The notes below the pieces were generated by a model. That model saw only the letters and a program-made list of their open reading frames with translations, did no database searches and was not told where the DNA came from. Below are positions 1 to 9,309 of a DNA stretch of 64,000 bases, in pieces. Source of the DNA: an uncultured Prevotellaceae bacterium (lineage in GTDB: Bacteria > Bacteroidota > Bacteroidia > Bacteroidales > Muribaculaceae). The translations under genes were made by a program, and so were the position numbers. Position 1 is the stretch's first letter, and each line of letters starts with the position of its first letter. The stretch is from contig ONMF01000015.1 in the NCBI GenBank assembly GCA_900318865.1, forward strand, positions 51,764-115,763. Reading direction: 5' to 3'.

Positions 1-1877
1 AAGGTGGTGTAGCTCAGGCCATGACCGAAAGCAAAGGTGGGTTTCGTCTTGAAATGGTCCACACCGCGGTAGCCCACATAGAGGCCTTCCTTATATTCCA
101 AATCCCACACCTCTTCACCGGCACGCTTCACGCCGGGATAAGCGTTCAGCCGGTGGGCGCCCACGTCGTTGAGCGATTCGGGCCAGGTGAAGGGCAACTT
201 TCCGCTGGGGTTCACATCGCCCACCAGCACACTGGCCAGCGCCGTGCCGGCCTCGCTGCCGATGAACCACCCCTGCACGATGGCGGGCACTTTCTTGACC
301 CAAGGCATAGCCACCGCATTGCCGCTGATGTTGACCACCACCAGATTCTTATTGGCTGCGGCCAGGGCTTCAATCACCTGGTCCTGGCCATAAGGCATGG
401 CGTAGTCCAGGCGGTCATATTCCTCGGCATCCTGGTGATTGCTCTTGTTGAGACCACCGAAGAAGATCACCACATCGGCCTGGCGGGCCTTGGCCACCGC
501 CTCGGCGATGAGCTGGGAGGGCGTGCGGTCGTCCTTGAGGTTCTGGCCCGTGGTGACACCATTGTACTCGCCGGTGACATCGCCCACGTATCCACGGGCG
601 TAATCCAAGGTGGCCAGGCCGGCGAGCCGCGCCTTGAGGCCGTCGAGCGGAGAAATCTCACGCTGCACCTTGAGCGAGCTGGAACCACCGCCCACGGTCA
701 TCATTTTCACCGCGTTCTCACCCACCACAAGCACTTTGTGAGCCTTGGCAGGGTCGATGGGCAGCACACCATTCTGGTTTTTGAGCAGCACAATGCCCTC
801 GCCGGCAATGTCGCGCGCGGCCTGATAGTGGTCATCGCTGCACATCGAGCCGAAGGGGCGGTGTGCGTTGAGCGTGGTGCGCAGGAAAAGCCGCAACACG
901 CGGCGCACCTTGTCGTCGAGTTCCCGTGTGGTGTATTTCCCTTCCAGGATGAGTTTTTTGTAGGGCTGAGCCAGATAGTAACTGTCGTAGGCGTTGGGAT
1001 AGCCCTCGTTCAGGCCGTTGGTCCACGAGCCGAACTCCATGTCGAGGCCGCCGACGACAGCCTGATGCGTGTCGTGGGCACCGCCCCAGTCACTCACCAC
1101 CACGCCATCGAAACCCCAGTCGCGCTTCAAGATGTCGACCAGCAGATAGGGGTTCTGGCAGTTGTGGATGTTTTTGTAGAGGTTGTAAGCTCCCATGATG
1201 CCCCAGGCATGACCTTGCTGCACGGCCGCCTTGAAAGCGGGCAGATAGATCTCGTGCAGTGTGCGGTCGTCGATAATGACGTTGGTATTATGCCGGTTCA
1301 CCTCATTATTGTTCAGAGCATAATGCTTCACACAAGCCGCCACTCCCTGCGACTGCAGGCCCTGCACATAGGGCACTACCATGACCGATGCCAGATAAGG
1401 GTCCTCGCCCATGTATTCAAAGTTGCGGCCATTGAGCGGGGTGCGATAGATGTTCACACCGGGGCCCAGAATCATGTCCTTGCTGCGATAACGCGCCTCC
1501 TCGCCCAGCGCCGTGCCATAGCGCCGTGCCATGGCGGGATTCCAAGTTGCCGCCAGGCAGGTGAGTGCAGGGAATGCCACGCACGAGTCGTTGGTCTGTC
1601 CGGCCTGTTCCCACTCGTCCCACAGCACGTCGGGGCGCACTCCGTGCGGCCCGTCGTCGGTCCAGAAGTCACGGATACCCAAGCGCTTGATGCCCGGCGA
1701 CGAGAACTTGCTCTGCGCATGGATAATGGCGATTTTATCGTCGAGTGTGAGCCTCGACATCAAGTCGTCGAGCCGCTCATTCTCGCTGAGCGATTCATCG
1801 AGGTAGGCGGGCACTTTTTGCGCACCCACGGCCAGCGACATCCACAAGAATGCCACTAAAAGAATGGTTTTTTTCAT
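1..1877 (-). CDS. Glycoside hydrolase family 3 beta-glucosidase (3' end outside window)
   Basis: Exported GH3 enzyme that would release terminal beta-linked glucose from oligosaccharides. 625 residues are visible and the C-terminus lies beyond base 1. The ATG at 1875-1877 is followed by two lysines and a hydrophobic signal ending AVGAQ. The TIM-barrel half shows GRNFEYMGEDPYL and KHYALNN, and the catalytic nucleophile lies in GVVVSDWGG (Asp about residue 263). The second alpha/beta domain shows GEGIVLLKNQNGVLP. It is the last visible gene of the susC-led operon, 31 bases after the GH128 gene. An endo-beta-1,3-glucanase next to a GH3 fits beta-1,3-glucan breakdown, with this enzyme finishing short oligosaccharides in the periplasm. 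Substrate is inference; GH3 also includes xylosidases and N-acetylglucosaminidases. Confidence 0.93.
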   Translation of the reverse strand, partial: MKKTILLVAFLWMSLAVGAQKVPAYLDESLSENERLDDLMSRLTLDDKIAIIHAQSKFSSPGIKRLGIRDFWTDDGPHGVRPDVLWDEWEQAGQTNDSCVAFPALTCLAATWNPAMARRYGTALGEEARYRSKDMILGPGVNIYRTPLNGRNFEYMGEDPYLASVMVVPYVQGLQSQGVAACVKHYALNNNEVNRHNTNVIIDDRTLHEIYLPAFKAAVQQGHAWGIMGAYNLYKNIHNCQNPYLLVDILKRDWGFDGVVVSDWGGAHDTHQAVVGGLDMEFGSWTNGLNEGYPNAYDSYYLAQPYKKLILEGKYTTRELDDKVRRVLRLFLRTTLNAHRPFGSMCSDDHYQAARDIAGEGIVLLKNQNGVLPIDPAKAHKVLVVGENAVKMMTVGGGSSSLKVQREISPLDGLKARLAGLATLDYARGYVGDVTGEYNGVTTGQNLKDDRTPSQLIAEAVAKARQADVVIFFGGLNKSNHQDAEEYDRLDYAMPYGQDQVIEALAAANKNLVVVNISGNAVAMPWVKKVPAIVQGWFIGSEAGTALASVLVGDVNPSGKLPFTWPESLNDVGAHRLNAYPGVKRAGEEVWDLEYKEGLYVGYRGVDHFKTKPTFAFGHGLSYTT

Positions 1878-1908
1878 GTCGGTGAACGAGGTTGGAATAA
1901 AATGATTG

Positions 1909-3360
1909 TTATTGGTTCAATAGTATCTCGACCAGTTTGGTGACATCGGCCACACTCGTCTCGCTGTCATTATTGACGTCGCTGCGTTCGTTCGATGCCT
2001 GGCGCACCACCAGGTCGACCAGCATGGTGACATCGGCAATCGACACCTCGCCGTCGCCGTTCACATCGCCCTCCTGAAAGCCGCCCTGTGATTCCAGCCG
2101 TAACCAGGCCAGCTTGCAGGTGGAGCTATACTTTCCCGTAAAAGTAAGGCGGTGCTTGCCTGCCGGCAAAGTGACTGTGGCCTCGTAGGTTTGCCACTTG
2201 TCTTGGGTCGATGTCATGCCGGTGTAAGGCAGGTCGAGATTGGTCACCAGCACACCGTCGCATTTCAACTCCAGACGAGGAGTGGAAATGAAGTTCATGC
2301 TCGAGTGCCGCAGCGTGAGTTTGTATTCGCCCGCTTGAGGCACCTCCACCAGGTACTCACCCACCGAGCCGATGCCAAATGAGCTGATATTCAGTTTCAC
2401 GTCGCTCTGCCCGTCGGTGTTGGGACGGAGCTGCACCACTTTGCTGTAAACATAGTTGGTGGCCGGAATGAGTTCGGCCGGGCGATAGTAGTAGGTGGTG
2501 TCGAAGGGCGACATATGGGTGTAAATTTGCCCCATCCAAGTGAGTGTGCCGGCCGGTGGCAAGTGGGTCACCATGTTGGGGGTGATAACCAGCCTGTAAT
2601 AGGGGGCGGCGTTGCTGCCGCGCGCCTTGAACCAGGCATAGCGATGCACATAGGGGCTGAGCTCCAGGTCTTGAATTTTCTGGACCATGGTGTTCATCTG
2701 AGTGATGGAGTCCACAGTGCCTTCCCAGGCACAAAACTCGGTGAGCCACACCTGCTTGCCATATTTCTTGGCAAAATTCTCCACAAAGCCGATTTGCGCG
2801 GCAGGTGAATTCATGTAGCAGTGCAGGGCCAGGTAGTCGATACGGGCCTGGGGATAGGCGGCCAGGAATGCGTCCATCCACTGCTCGGGCTGGTAGGTGT
2901 TGCCGTCGTTGATGGCCCCGTCGGGGTAGTTGAGCGCGGGAGCCACCAGTTTGAGGCCGAACTCATCGGCAATGGCTTCCAGGCGCGGCCACAGGGCCGC
3001 CGCCTGCTGGGGCGTCATGTTGGCCTGGGCCCTGAAGTTGGGCTCGTTGAAGCCCAGCAGATACTTGGCGTCGGGGTGCTCGGTGTAAAACGAGCGCAGC
3101 GCCGACTCATTGAAATTGCCGTTCCAAGCCATGGGCACAAACTCCATCTCGGCATCGCTCCCGCCCAGCACATCGCGCACATAGGACGTGGGATTGGGTC
3201 CCCAGTTATAGGTCCACGACACCCCGGGCGACAATGAGTGAATCTCGGCGGGATAGCCAAAAGCGTTCTCACTGGCTCCGCGCTTAAAGCTGCGTGCAGG
3301 TTGTGCGGTCAGGCTCACTGCCATCGACACCAGCAACGCAAAAAACAATAACTTTCTCAT
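1909..3360 (-). CDS. GH128-type endo-beta-1,3-glucanase with CBM6-like module and dockerin-like tail
   Basis: 483 residues with a signal peptide (residues 1-20). The catalytic domain (about 25-290) looks like the Asl1/GH128 family: YLLGFNEPN with the putative acid/base Glu106, and VWLTEFCAWEG with the putative nucleophile Glu208. GH128 enzymes cleave beta-1,3-glucans such as laminarin or curdlan. Residues about 320-430 form a beta-sandwich resembling CBM6, with AGEYKLTLRHSS and LPAGKHRLTF. The last 50 residues carry two EF-hand-like dockerin repeats, DVNGDGEVSIADVT and DVNNDSETSVADVT. A GC-rich hairpin lies in the 101-base gap upstream, so its expression may be set separately from the upstream binding proteins. 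Catalytic family is confident; exact substrate is inference. Confidence 0.85.
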   Translation of the reverse strand: MRKLLFFALLVSMAVSLTAQPARSFKRGASENAFGYPAEIHSLSPGVSWTYNWGPNPTSYVRDVLGGSDAEMEFVPMAWNGNFNESALRSFYTEHPDAKYLLGFNEPNFRAQANMTPQQAAALWPRLEAIADEFGLKLVAPALNYPDGAINDGNTYQPEQWMDAFLAAYPQARIDYLALHCYMNSPAAQIGFVENFAKKYGKQVWLTEFCAWEGTVDSITQMNTMVQKIQDLELSPYVHRYAWFKARGSNAAPYYRLVITPNMVTHLPPAGTLTWMGQIYTHMSPFDTTYYYRPAELIPATNYVYSKVVQLRPNTDGQSDVKLNISSFGIGSVGEYLVEVPQAGEYKLTLRHSSMNFISTPRLELKCDGVLVTNLDLPYTGMTSTQDKWQTYEATVTLPAGKHRLTFTGKYSSTCKLAWLRLESQGGFQEGDVNGDGEVSIADVTMLVDLVVRQASNERSDVNNDSETSVADVTKLVEILLNQ

Positions 3361-3414
3361 GGTTTGTACTCTATGTTTATGCTTGGAAATGTGTTATAAA
3401 AGTTTTCTCACCCG

Positions 3415-3439
3415 GCCCGGCAGGTTCACCTGGCCGGGC
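3415..3439 (-). promoter_or_regulatory. GC-rich intercistronic hairpin inside the glucan locus
   Basis: Arms 3415-3425 and 3428-3439 pair (GCCCGGC-AGGT with ACCT-GCCGGGC) with one bulged G and a two-base loop. It sits between the glycan-binding protein gene and the GH128 gene. The run after it on the minus strand is not a clean T tract, so an attenuator or an RNA processing/stability element is more likely than a full terminator. Confidence 0.45.
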
Positions 3440-3461
3440 AAGAAATTTGGTTAATCGTCAA

Positions 3462-4343
3462 TTACTCAGCGGGGTTGGTGTGTCCGCCGGTCATGACGTG
3501 CTCGATCAGGTAGGTGACATCGGCAATACCCACCTCGCCGTCGTGGTTCACGTCGCAGGTGTCGCCGGTGATGGGTTCGGGCTCATCCTCAACCAGACCC
3601 TTGGTGTAGAAGAAGATGTTGTCCAAGTGGAGCTCGGCGCCGGCCGTGCCGCCGCTCAGCGTCCAGAAGTAGTTGCTCTTGTAAGCCTTGGGGCCGCCCT
3701 CGGCAGCCTCCCACACGTCGTCCTGATTGACAGGAGCGCTGGTAGCGATTTGCTTCAGCACGCTGTAGGGGATGTCGAAATAGTACCATTCGCCGTCGTT
3801 CTCATAGGTGCCCACATTGATGTAGAGTTTGCCATTATCGTCAAATTGTCCGTTACCCACCGACATTTTGGCCGAACCAATACCGATAGCATGCACCACA
3901 TCGGGGTTACCCTTGATGGCGAAGTGCAGGTAATAGTTATCATTGAGGAAGCTCAAGTCCAGGGGCACATCGCTCACAAAGCCCTGGCCCGACCAGCCGG
4001 CGGCTCCGCTCACACGGATGGCAAAGTGGTTCTCTTGCTCGCCGAAGGAGTTCTCACCACCCTGGCCACCGTCTTCGATGGCCGCATAGGTGCCATCCCA
4101 GAACCAATCGTGCGTGGTCTCCTCGTTGATGCGCAGGTCGAACTTGATGCCCTGCTCAGTAACCGATTCCATGGCCTCGGCCACACCGGTACTCACGGCA
4201 ATGGGAACGAAGTTGTGGGCATTGGCCCAGTCAAATTTGTCGTAGTTACCGGTCACGTCGTTGTAAGCCTTGGTAACATACTGTGCGCTGGCCAGTGCAG
4301 AGCCAGCAAGCAGCAATGCTGCGATAGCGAAAATCTTTTTCAT
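3462..4343 (-). CDS. Putative surface glycan-binding protein with a single dockerin-like repeat
   Basis: 293 residues directly downstream of susD, the usual place for SusE/SusF-type surface glycan-binding proteins. A signal peptide (about 1-20) ends ALASAQ; there is no lipobox cysteine, unlike typical SusE/F lipoproteins. The middle is a beta-rich domain with many Trp, Tyr and Asp residues (HDWFWDGTY, DGEWYYFDIPY, YFWTLSGG), plausible for sugar stacking. The C-terminus has one dockerin-like EF-hand, CDVNHDGEVGIADVTYLI, where a full dockerin would have two. I do not recognise the domain family by sequence; the function comes from position and composition. It probably captures the beta-glucan substrate at the cell surface. 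Confidence 0.6.
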   Translation of the reverse strand: MKKIFAIAALLLAGSALASAQYVTKAYNDVTGNYDKFDWANAHNFVPIAVSTGVAEAMESVTEQGIKFDLRINEETTHDWFWDGTYAAIEDGGQGGENSFGEQENHFAIRVSGAAGWSGQGFVSDVPLDLSFLNDNYYLHFAIKGNPDVVHAIGIGSAKMSVGNGQFDDNGKLYINVGTYENDGEWYYFDIPYSVLKQIATSAPVNQDDVWEAAEGGPKAYKSNYFWTLSGGTAGAELHLDNIFFYTKGLVEDEPEPITGDTCDVNHDGEVGIADVTYLIEHVMTGGHTNPAE

Positions 4344-4412
4344 TGTTTGTGGATTAAAAAATTAGTTAGTAAAAAATATGATTGATTGATTCATTCAATT
4401 CGTGTGATGGGG

Positions 4413-6074
4413 TTACCATCCGTTGTTCTGGCTGATGCCGCTCAGCGTGATTTCCTCGCTGGGGATGGGGAAAAGCTCGTGCTTGCCCTTGATGAAGGGC
4501 GACACATGGCTGCGGCACTCTTCGGTCTCGCCGGCAAAATAGGCCTCCATCGTTTCGGCTGCGATACCCCAGCGGCACAGGTCGAACCAGCGGTGTCCCT
4601 CCATGGCCAGCTCGCAGCGGCGCTCGTGGCGCAGGGCGGTGCGCATGTCGGCCTGGTTTTTCTCGAGTTTCACCACTTGGCCGCGGATATAGGTCGTGTA
4701 GGGGAATTTGGGCAGGCGGTTGCTGGCACGGTTGCGCACCTGGTTGATAGCCTCCACAGCAGGATCCAGGTCGTTGAGCTCGATGCAAGCCTCGGCATAC
4801 ATCAGCAGCACGTCGGCATAACGAATCTGGCGGCTGTTGGCCGGTCCGCGCGTGGCATGCGTGAGGTGATACATGGCTCCGGTGGGGCCATCGCTCATCA
4901 TGTTGTACTTGCGGGCGCAGTGGCGCGTGCCCAGATAGATTTCCTGCTCTTCGTTCTGGATTTGGGCATCGGTGGGTGTGAGGATGCTGTTGGCACGGCG
5001 CACGTCGCGGGTGGCGGTGGTGGTGGCCATGTTGGTCTCAAACTCATCGTAGAGGTCCTGCGAGGGCTTGTCGAACCCCCAGCCACTCTCGCCGAAGGCT
5101 GTGGTGCGCGGCCGCTGCAGGATGGTGGTGAAGGTGCCGCGGGTGAAACCCTCGCCCTCGCCGTAGTCGCTCATGGGGTCCTCGGTATACTGGATGTCGA
5201 AAACCGACTCAATGCCGTTCTCCTCGGCCAGCGTGAAGATGGCCGCATAGGTGGGCGTGAGGCCATACTCGCCGCTTTCAATCACCTTCTTGCCCCAGGT
5301 GCGGGCCTGCTGATAGCACTGCTCCACCGTGGCACCGTCCACGCTCTCGTCGCCCTGAGCCAAGAAGCCCGCGCGATAGAGCCACACCTTGCACAGCATG
5401 GCGTCGGCGGCACCGATGGTGGCGCGGCCGGCATCCTCCACAGCATATTCGCTCTTCTTGATGAGCAGTGTGTCAGCGGCCTCCAGGTCATCGAGAATGA
5501 AACGGAAAGTGGCATCGCGCGTGGCGCGTGTCTGCTTCCACTTGGAGTTGCTGTCAATCACATCGGTAACCAGGGGCATGCCGCCGAAGATGCGCAGCAA
5601 GCGGAAGTAGTAATAAGCACGCACAAAGCGAGCCTCACCTGTGAGCCGTTTTTTCAAGGCGGGGGTGTAGTCGGCGCTCATAGGAATCTTTTCAAGCTCG
5701 TCGAGGGCAAGGTTGCAACGGGCTATGCCCTGCCACTGCGCGCGGTAGAAGCCCAGCAGCAACTTGTTGTCGGTGTTGGTCTTGAAATTCTCCATGTCGT
5801 ATACGTCGCCCATGTCGCTGGTAACGCTCTGGCCGCCCTTCAGGGCGTCGTCGCTCACCACATCGCCGATGAACCATTCGGGATAATAGGTGGGGCCAAA
5901 CTCCCACATCAGGGGCGCATAGGCCGCATTGACCACCTCAATACCCGTCTCGGCCGTGGCAAAATAAGCGTCGCGGGTGCTCACACCGGGGGTTTCCTCG
6001 GTGAGCCAGTCGTGACACGAGGTGGTGGACAATGCCAAGGCGCCAATCATCGCATATGATAAAAACTTTTTCAT
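4413..6074 (-). CDS. susD-like: SusD/RagB-family outer-membrane glycan-binding lipoprotein
   Basis: 553 residues. The ATG at 6072-6074 gives a lipoprotein signal, MKKFLSYAMIGALALSTTSC, with Cys20 as the lipidation site; in-frame codons further upstream do not add a sensible start. Family features are the SusD N-terminal region with TPR-like helices, the segment ARFVRAYYYFRLLRIFGG, and near the C-terminus RYADVLLMYAEACIELND and RHERRCELAMEGHRWFDLCRWG. SusD proteins form a lid on the SusC transporter and bind the oligosaccharide. The gene follows susC after 37 bases, so the pair forms one transport complex. Family assignment is certain; ligand is inferred from the neighbouring GH128 and GH3. 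Confidence 0.97.
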   Translation of the reverse strand: MKKFLSYAMIGALALSTTSCHDWLTEETPGVSTRDAYFATAETGIEVVNAAYAPLMWEFGPTYYPEWFIGDVVSDDALKGGQSVTSDMGDVYDMENFKTNTDNKLLLGFYRAQWQGIARCNLALDELEKIPMSADYTPALKKRLTGEARFVRAYYYFRLLRIFGGMPLVTDVIDSNSKWKQTRATRDATFRFILDDLEAADTLLIKKSEYAVEDAGRATIGAADAMLCKVWLYRAGFLAQGDESVDGATVEQCYQQARTWGKKVIESGEYGLTPTYAAIFTLAEENGIESVFDIQYTEDPMSDYGEGEGFTRGTFTTILQRPRTTAFGESGWGFDKPSQDLYDEFETNMATTTATRDVRRANSILTPTDAQIQNEEQEIYLGTRHCARKYNMMSDGPTGAMYHLTHATRGPANSRQIRYADVLLMYAEACIELNDLDPAVEAINQVRNRASNRLPKFPYTTYIRGQVVKLEKNQADMRTALRHERRCELAMEGHRWFDLCRWGIAAETMEAYFAGETEECRSHVSPFIKGKHELFPIPSEEITLSGISQNNGW

Positions 6075-6111
6075 CGTTGTTTTATTTTCAAAGGTCATAC
6101 GTTTCGGTTAC

Positions 6112-9100
6112 TTAGAACGACAGGTTGATGCCAAACAGATAGGTGCGCGACTGCGGATAGTTGCCATAGTCGATGCCGCTACCCACCTCGGGGTCATAGC
6201 CTTTGTACTTGGTGAAGGTGAGCAGGTTGCTCACGGTGGCATACACGCGGCAGCGGCTCATGCCCAGGTGGCGGGCGATGTTGTTGGGCAGGGTGTAGCC
6301 CAGCTGCACGTTTTTCAGGCGCAGGTAGTTGGCATTCTCCACAAAGCGGCTGCTGTAGCTGGTGTTGGCGCTGTTGCCTTTGGGGTTGGGGATGGTGCCG
6401 TCCACATTGTCGGGTGTCCACACGTTGACCATGTCGGTGCTGAGCTGCGTCTGCAGGCCCGAGCCCTCGGTGCGTGTGCGCATCATGTTATACACCTTGG
6501 CTCCCGCCACGCCCTGGAAGAAGAGCGACAGGTCCAGGCCTTTCCAGTCGGCGCTCAGGTTCAGGCCATAGGTGAGCCAGGGGAACGAGCTGCCCAGGTT
6601 TTGCTTGTCGTTGTCGTCGATGATACCGTCATGGTTGATGTCCTCGTACTTGGCGTCACCGGCATGGTAGGGATTGAGCGACACTCCGCCGGCATTGGTG
6701 CCGTATCCATTGAGATACTGGTTGGCCTCTTCGTCGGTTTTGTACACCCCCAGGAATCGATAGCCCCAGTAAGTGTAAAGGGGAAGACCCTCGTCGTTGA
6801 CGCGCAGTGCGATGCCGTCCCATGCCTTCTCGCCGCCGTTGAGGGCGGTGAGCTTGTTGTCGATCATCGACACGTTTCCGTCGATGGCATAATGGAACGA
6901 GCCCACGGTGTTCTGGTGGCCGAGGGTGATTTCTATACCCTTGTTACGCACAGTACCCACATTGGACTGGGCATCGTAGCGGTTGCCCACCCATGCCGGG
7001 CCCTTGACGGTGAGAAGCATGTCCTTGGTGTCGCGGATAAAGAGATCGACGGTGGTGGTGAGGCGTCCGTTCCAGAACGATGCGTCCACACCCACGTTCC
7101 ACGTTTCGGTCTTCTCCCATTTGCCACCCTGGTTCACATAGGTGAGGATGGTGGCGCCGTTCAGGTTGTAGTCGCCGTTGAAGGGATAGGTGACAAAGGT
7201 GGGACCGGTGTGGAAAATGGTCTGGTTGAAAGCATCGTTGCCAATCTTGTCATTACCGATTTGTCCCCAGCCCAGACGGAGCTTCAGGTTGTCGAGCCAC
7301 TGCACGTCCTTGAGGAAATTCTCCTTGTTGATGCGCCAGCCCAGTGCCAGCGAGGGGAAGAAGCCCCACGTGTTCTCGGGGAAGCGGTTGGAACCGTCGG
7401 CGCGGAAGTTCACGGTGGCCATGTAGCGGTCCATCAAGGTGTAGTGGAAACGGCCCAGGAAACTCAGCCGGCGCGTGCGTCCCACGCCGTCGCCGGCATA
7501 GCCCTTGTCCTCGGTGGTCTGGCTCAAATACCAGTTGTTTTCCACCGGCAGCAGGATGTTCGAGCCGCTGCCGCCGATGCTGTAGGAATTCCACTCCTCG
7601 GTGGTCTGGCCCACCATGAAGTTGATGTAATGATTGTCGGTGAGTTGCTTCATGTAGGTGAGCGTGTTTTCCCACACAAGCGTCTTGTAGTGTGTCATGG
7701 AGCGCTCCAGGAAGTTCTTGTCCATATTGTCGTAGCTCGACACCTCATATTTGTCCTTGAACAAGCGGTGGTTCACGTTCACATCGTCGTAGCTCAAGTC
7801 GGTGCGATAGGTCAGCCCGTCGATGGGGGTAATCTCCAGATAGATGTCGCCAATCCAGCGGCTGGTCTTGTCCTTGGGGTGGGAGAAGGTAATCATGGAG
7901 ATGGGGCTGTACACATTCTTGAAGTTGCTGGGGGGCGCCACTCGCCCGTCGGGGTAGAACGAGGGGTCCCAGGGGGCCATGGAGATGGCCTGCGACAGCA
8001 GGTTGCTGTCCATCGACCAGTCCTGAGTGGCAGCGTTGCGGCCCCAAGAATAGACAAACGAGAGATTCTCGCCTATCTTGAGCCAGGGCTTCACCTGGAA
8101 CGACGTGTTGGCACGCACGGTCAGGCGGTTGAAGTTACTGGCCTTGAGCGTACCATCCTGCTGGAAGTAGCTGGCGCTGAACGAGTAGTTGGCCTTGTCG
8201 GTGCCACCGTCCACGCTCACATGGTAGTTCTGGATGGGGGCGGTGCGGAACATCTCGTCCTGCCAGTCGTGATTGATGGCCGCGTAGTCGAGTCCGTCGG
8301 GGTTGTCCTCGGTCTTGGGCTGCATGTAGTGGTTGTCGCCACGGGTCTTGAATTGGTAGAGCCATTCGTTGAAGCCCTTCTCCTCATAGTAGGTTTTCTC
8401 GCGCGCGGTAGCGTTCATTGCAAGATAGGTGCGCACGAAGTCATCTTTGCTCATCAAGTCGAGTTTGCGCCAGCGCTGCTGGAAGCCATAGTAGGCATCG
8501 AAGGAGACGTGGCTTTGGCCTTTCTCGCCTTTCTTGGTGGTGACCAGCACCACGCCATTGGCACCGCGGCTGCCGTAGATGGCCGTGGCCGATGCGTCCT
8601 TGAGAATTTCGGTGCTCTCAATGTCACTGGGGCTAAGAAAATTGATATCATTGCAAATAACGCCGTCCACCACATACACCGGGTCGCTGTTGTTCACAGT
8701 TCCGATACCGCGGATGCGCACTTGCGCTCCCGCACCGGGCTGGCCGCTGCTGGCGTTCACCGTCACACCGGCGGCACGGCCCTGCAGGGCCTGGTCGAGG
8801 TTGGCGGCCGGGGTCTTTTTCAGCTTGTCGGCGCTGATGGATGCCACTGAGCCGGTGAGGTCGCTCTTTTTCATCACACCGTAACCCACCACCACCAGCT
8901 CGCTGAGCATCTGGTTGTCCTCACCCATTCTCACATTGATGGTGGTGGAGCCGGTGAACTGACGTTTCTCGGCTCTCATTCCCACGAAGGAGAAAACAAG
9001 TGTGCCGGGCTTGTCGGCAGTAAAGACATACTGTCCGTCAAAATCGGTGACAGTGGCTTTGTTCGTACCTTCCAGCGTCACGGTGACACCGGGCAACGGC

Positions 9101-9204
9101 TCACCGTCGCTGTCGTCGACCACCGTGCCCTGGATTTTCATAGTCTGTGCCATCAGTGCTGAAGGCATCAGCAGTAGCAAAAAAAACGCTAATTTCAGTT
9201 TCAT
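6112..9204 (-). CDS. susC-like: SusC/RagA-family TonB-dependent outer-membrane transporter
   Basis: 1030 residues, normal for the family. Signal peptide 1-19 (ending SALMAQ), then a carboxypeptidase-regulatory-like domain (about 24-95: GTVVDDSDGEPLPGVTVTLEG), the linker SELVVVGYG, a plug domain with GSVASISADKLKKTPAANL and VRIRGIGTVNNSDPVYVVDG, and a 22-strand barrel ending in the aromatic terminus YLFGINLSF. It moves oligosaccharides across the outer membrane using TonB energy. It is the first gene of the operon that continues through susD, the binding protein, GH128 and GH3. A Bacteroidetes promoter (TAACTTTG at 9253-9260 on the minus strand) and a helically phased direct repeat lie just upstream. 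Confidence 0.97.
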   Translation of the reverse strand: MKLKLAFFLLLLMPSALMAQTMKIQGTVVDDSDGEPLPGVTVTLEGTNKATVTDFDGQYVFTADKPGTLVFSFVGMRAEKRQFTGSTTINVRMGEDNQMLSELVVVGYGVMKKSDLTGSVASISADKLKKTPAANLDQALQGRAAGVTVNASSGQPGAGAQVRIRGIGTVNNSDPVYVVDGVICNDINFLSPSDIESTEILKDASATAIYGSRGANGVVLVTTKKGEKGQSHVSFDAYYGFQQRWRKLDLMSKDDFVRTYLAMNATAREKTYYEEKGFNEWLYQFKTRGDNHYMQPKTEDNPDGLDYAAINHDWQDEMFRTAPIQNYHVSVDGGTDKANYSFSASYFQQDGTLKASNFNRLTVRANTSFQVKPWLKIGENLSFVYSWGRNAATQDWSMDSNLLSQAISMAPWDPSFYPDGRVAPPSNFKNVYSPISMITFSHPKDKTSRWIGDIYLEITPIDGLTYRTDLSYDDVNVNHRLFKDKYEVSSYDNMDKNFLERSMTHYKTLVWENTLTYMKQLTDNHYINFMVGQTTEEWNSYSIGGSGSNILLPVENNWYLSQTTEDKGYAGDGVGRTRRLSFLGRFHYTLMDRYMATVNFRADGSNRFPENTWGFFPSLALGWRINKENFLKDVQWLDNLKLRLGWGQIGNDKIGNDAFNQTIFHTGPTFVTYPFNGDYNLNGATILTYVNQGGKWEKTETWNVGVDASFWNGRLTTTVDLFIRDTKDMLLTVKGPAWVGNRYDAQSNVGTVRNKGIEITLGHQNTVGSFHYAIDGNVSMIDNKLTALNGGEKAWDGIALRVNDEGLPLYTYWGYRFLGVYKTDEEANQYLNGYGTNAGGVSLNPYHAGDAKYEDINHDGIIDDNDKQNLGSSFPWLTYGLNLSADWKGLDLSLFFQGVAGAKVYNMMRTRTEGSGLQTQLSTDMVNVWTPDNVDGTIPNPKGNSANTSYSSRFVENANYLRLKNVQLGYTLPNNIARHLGMSRCRVYATVSNLLTFTKYKGYDPEVGSGIDYGNYPQSRTYLFGINLSF

Positions 9205-9252
9205 CGGTATTATTTTTTTCGTTTGATTGAATGCAGGTTATAAAATCTGCCG

Positions 9253-9285
9253 CAAAGTTAAGCTATCGCTCGCATACACACCAAA
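9253..9285 (-). promoter_or_regulatory. Promoter of the susC operon
   Basis: Reading the minus strand, a -33-like TTTG (complement of 9282-9285) and the -7 box TAACTTTG (complement of 9253-9260) are separated by 21 bases. The expected start of transcription is near 9246, about 40 bases before the susC ATG. Confidence 0.65.
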
Positions 9286-9290
9286 TAATA

Positions 9291-9309
9291 AACCTCACAA
9301 AAACCTCAC
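9291..9309. promoter_or_regulatory. Candidate operator: direct repeat AACCTCAC, 11-base period
   Basis: AACCTCAC occurs at 9291-9298 and again at 9302-9309, exactly one helical turn apart and immediately upstream of the susC -33 box. This is where an activator would bind, and the divergent HTH regulator is the obvious candidate. The pairing of regulator and site is inference. Confidence 0.4.

Noticed and set aside
6022..8850. Long open frame antisense to susC, and similar ones opposite GH3, the 1121-residue protein, PBP1A and metK
   Set aside because: They arise from GC-biased codon positions opposite real genes; translations are low-complexity and lack family motifs.
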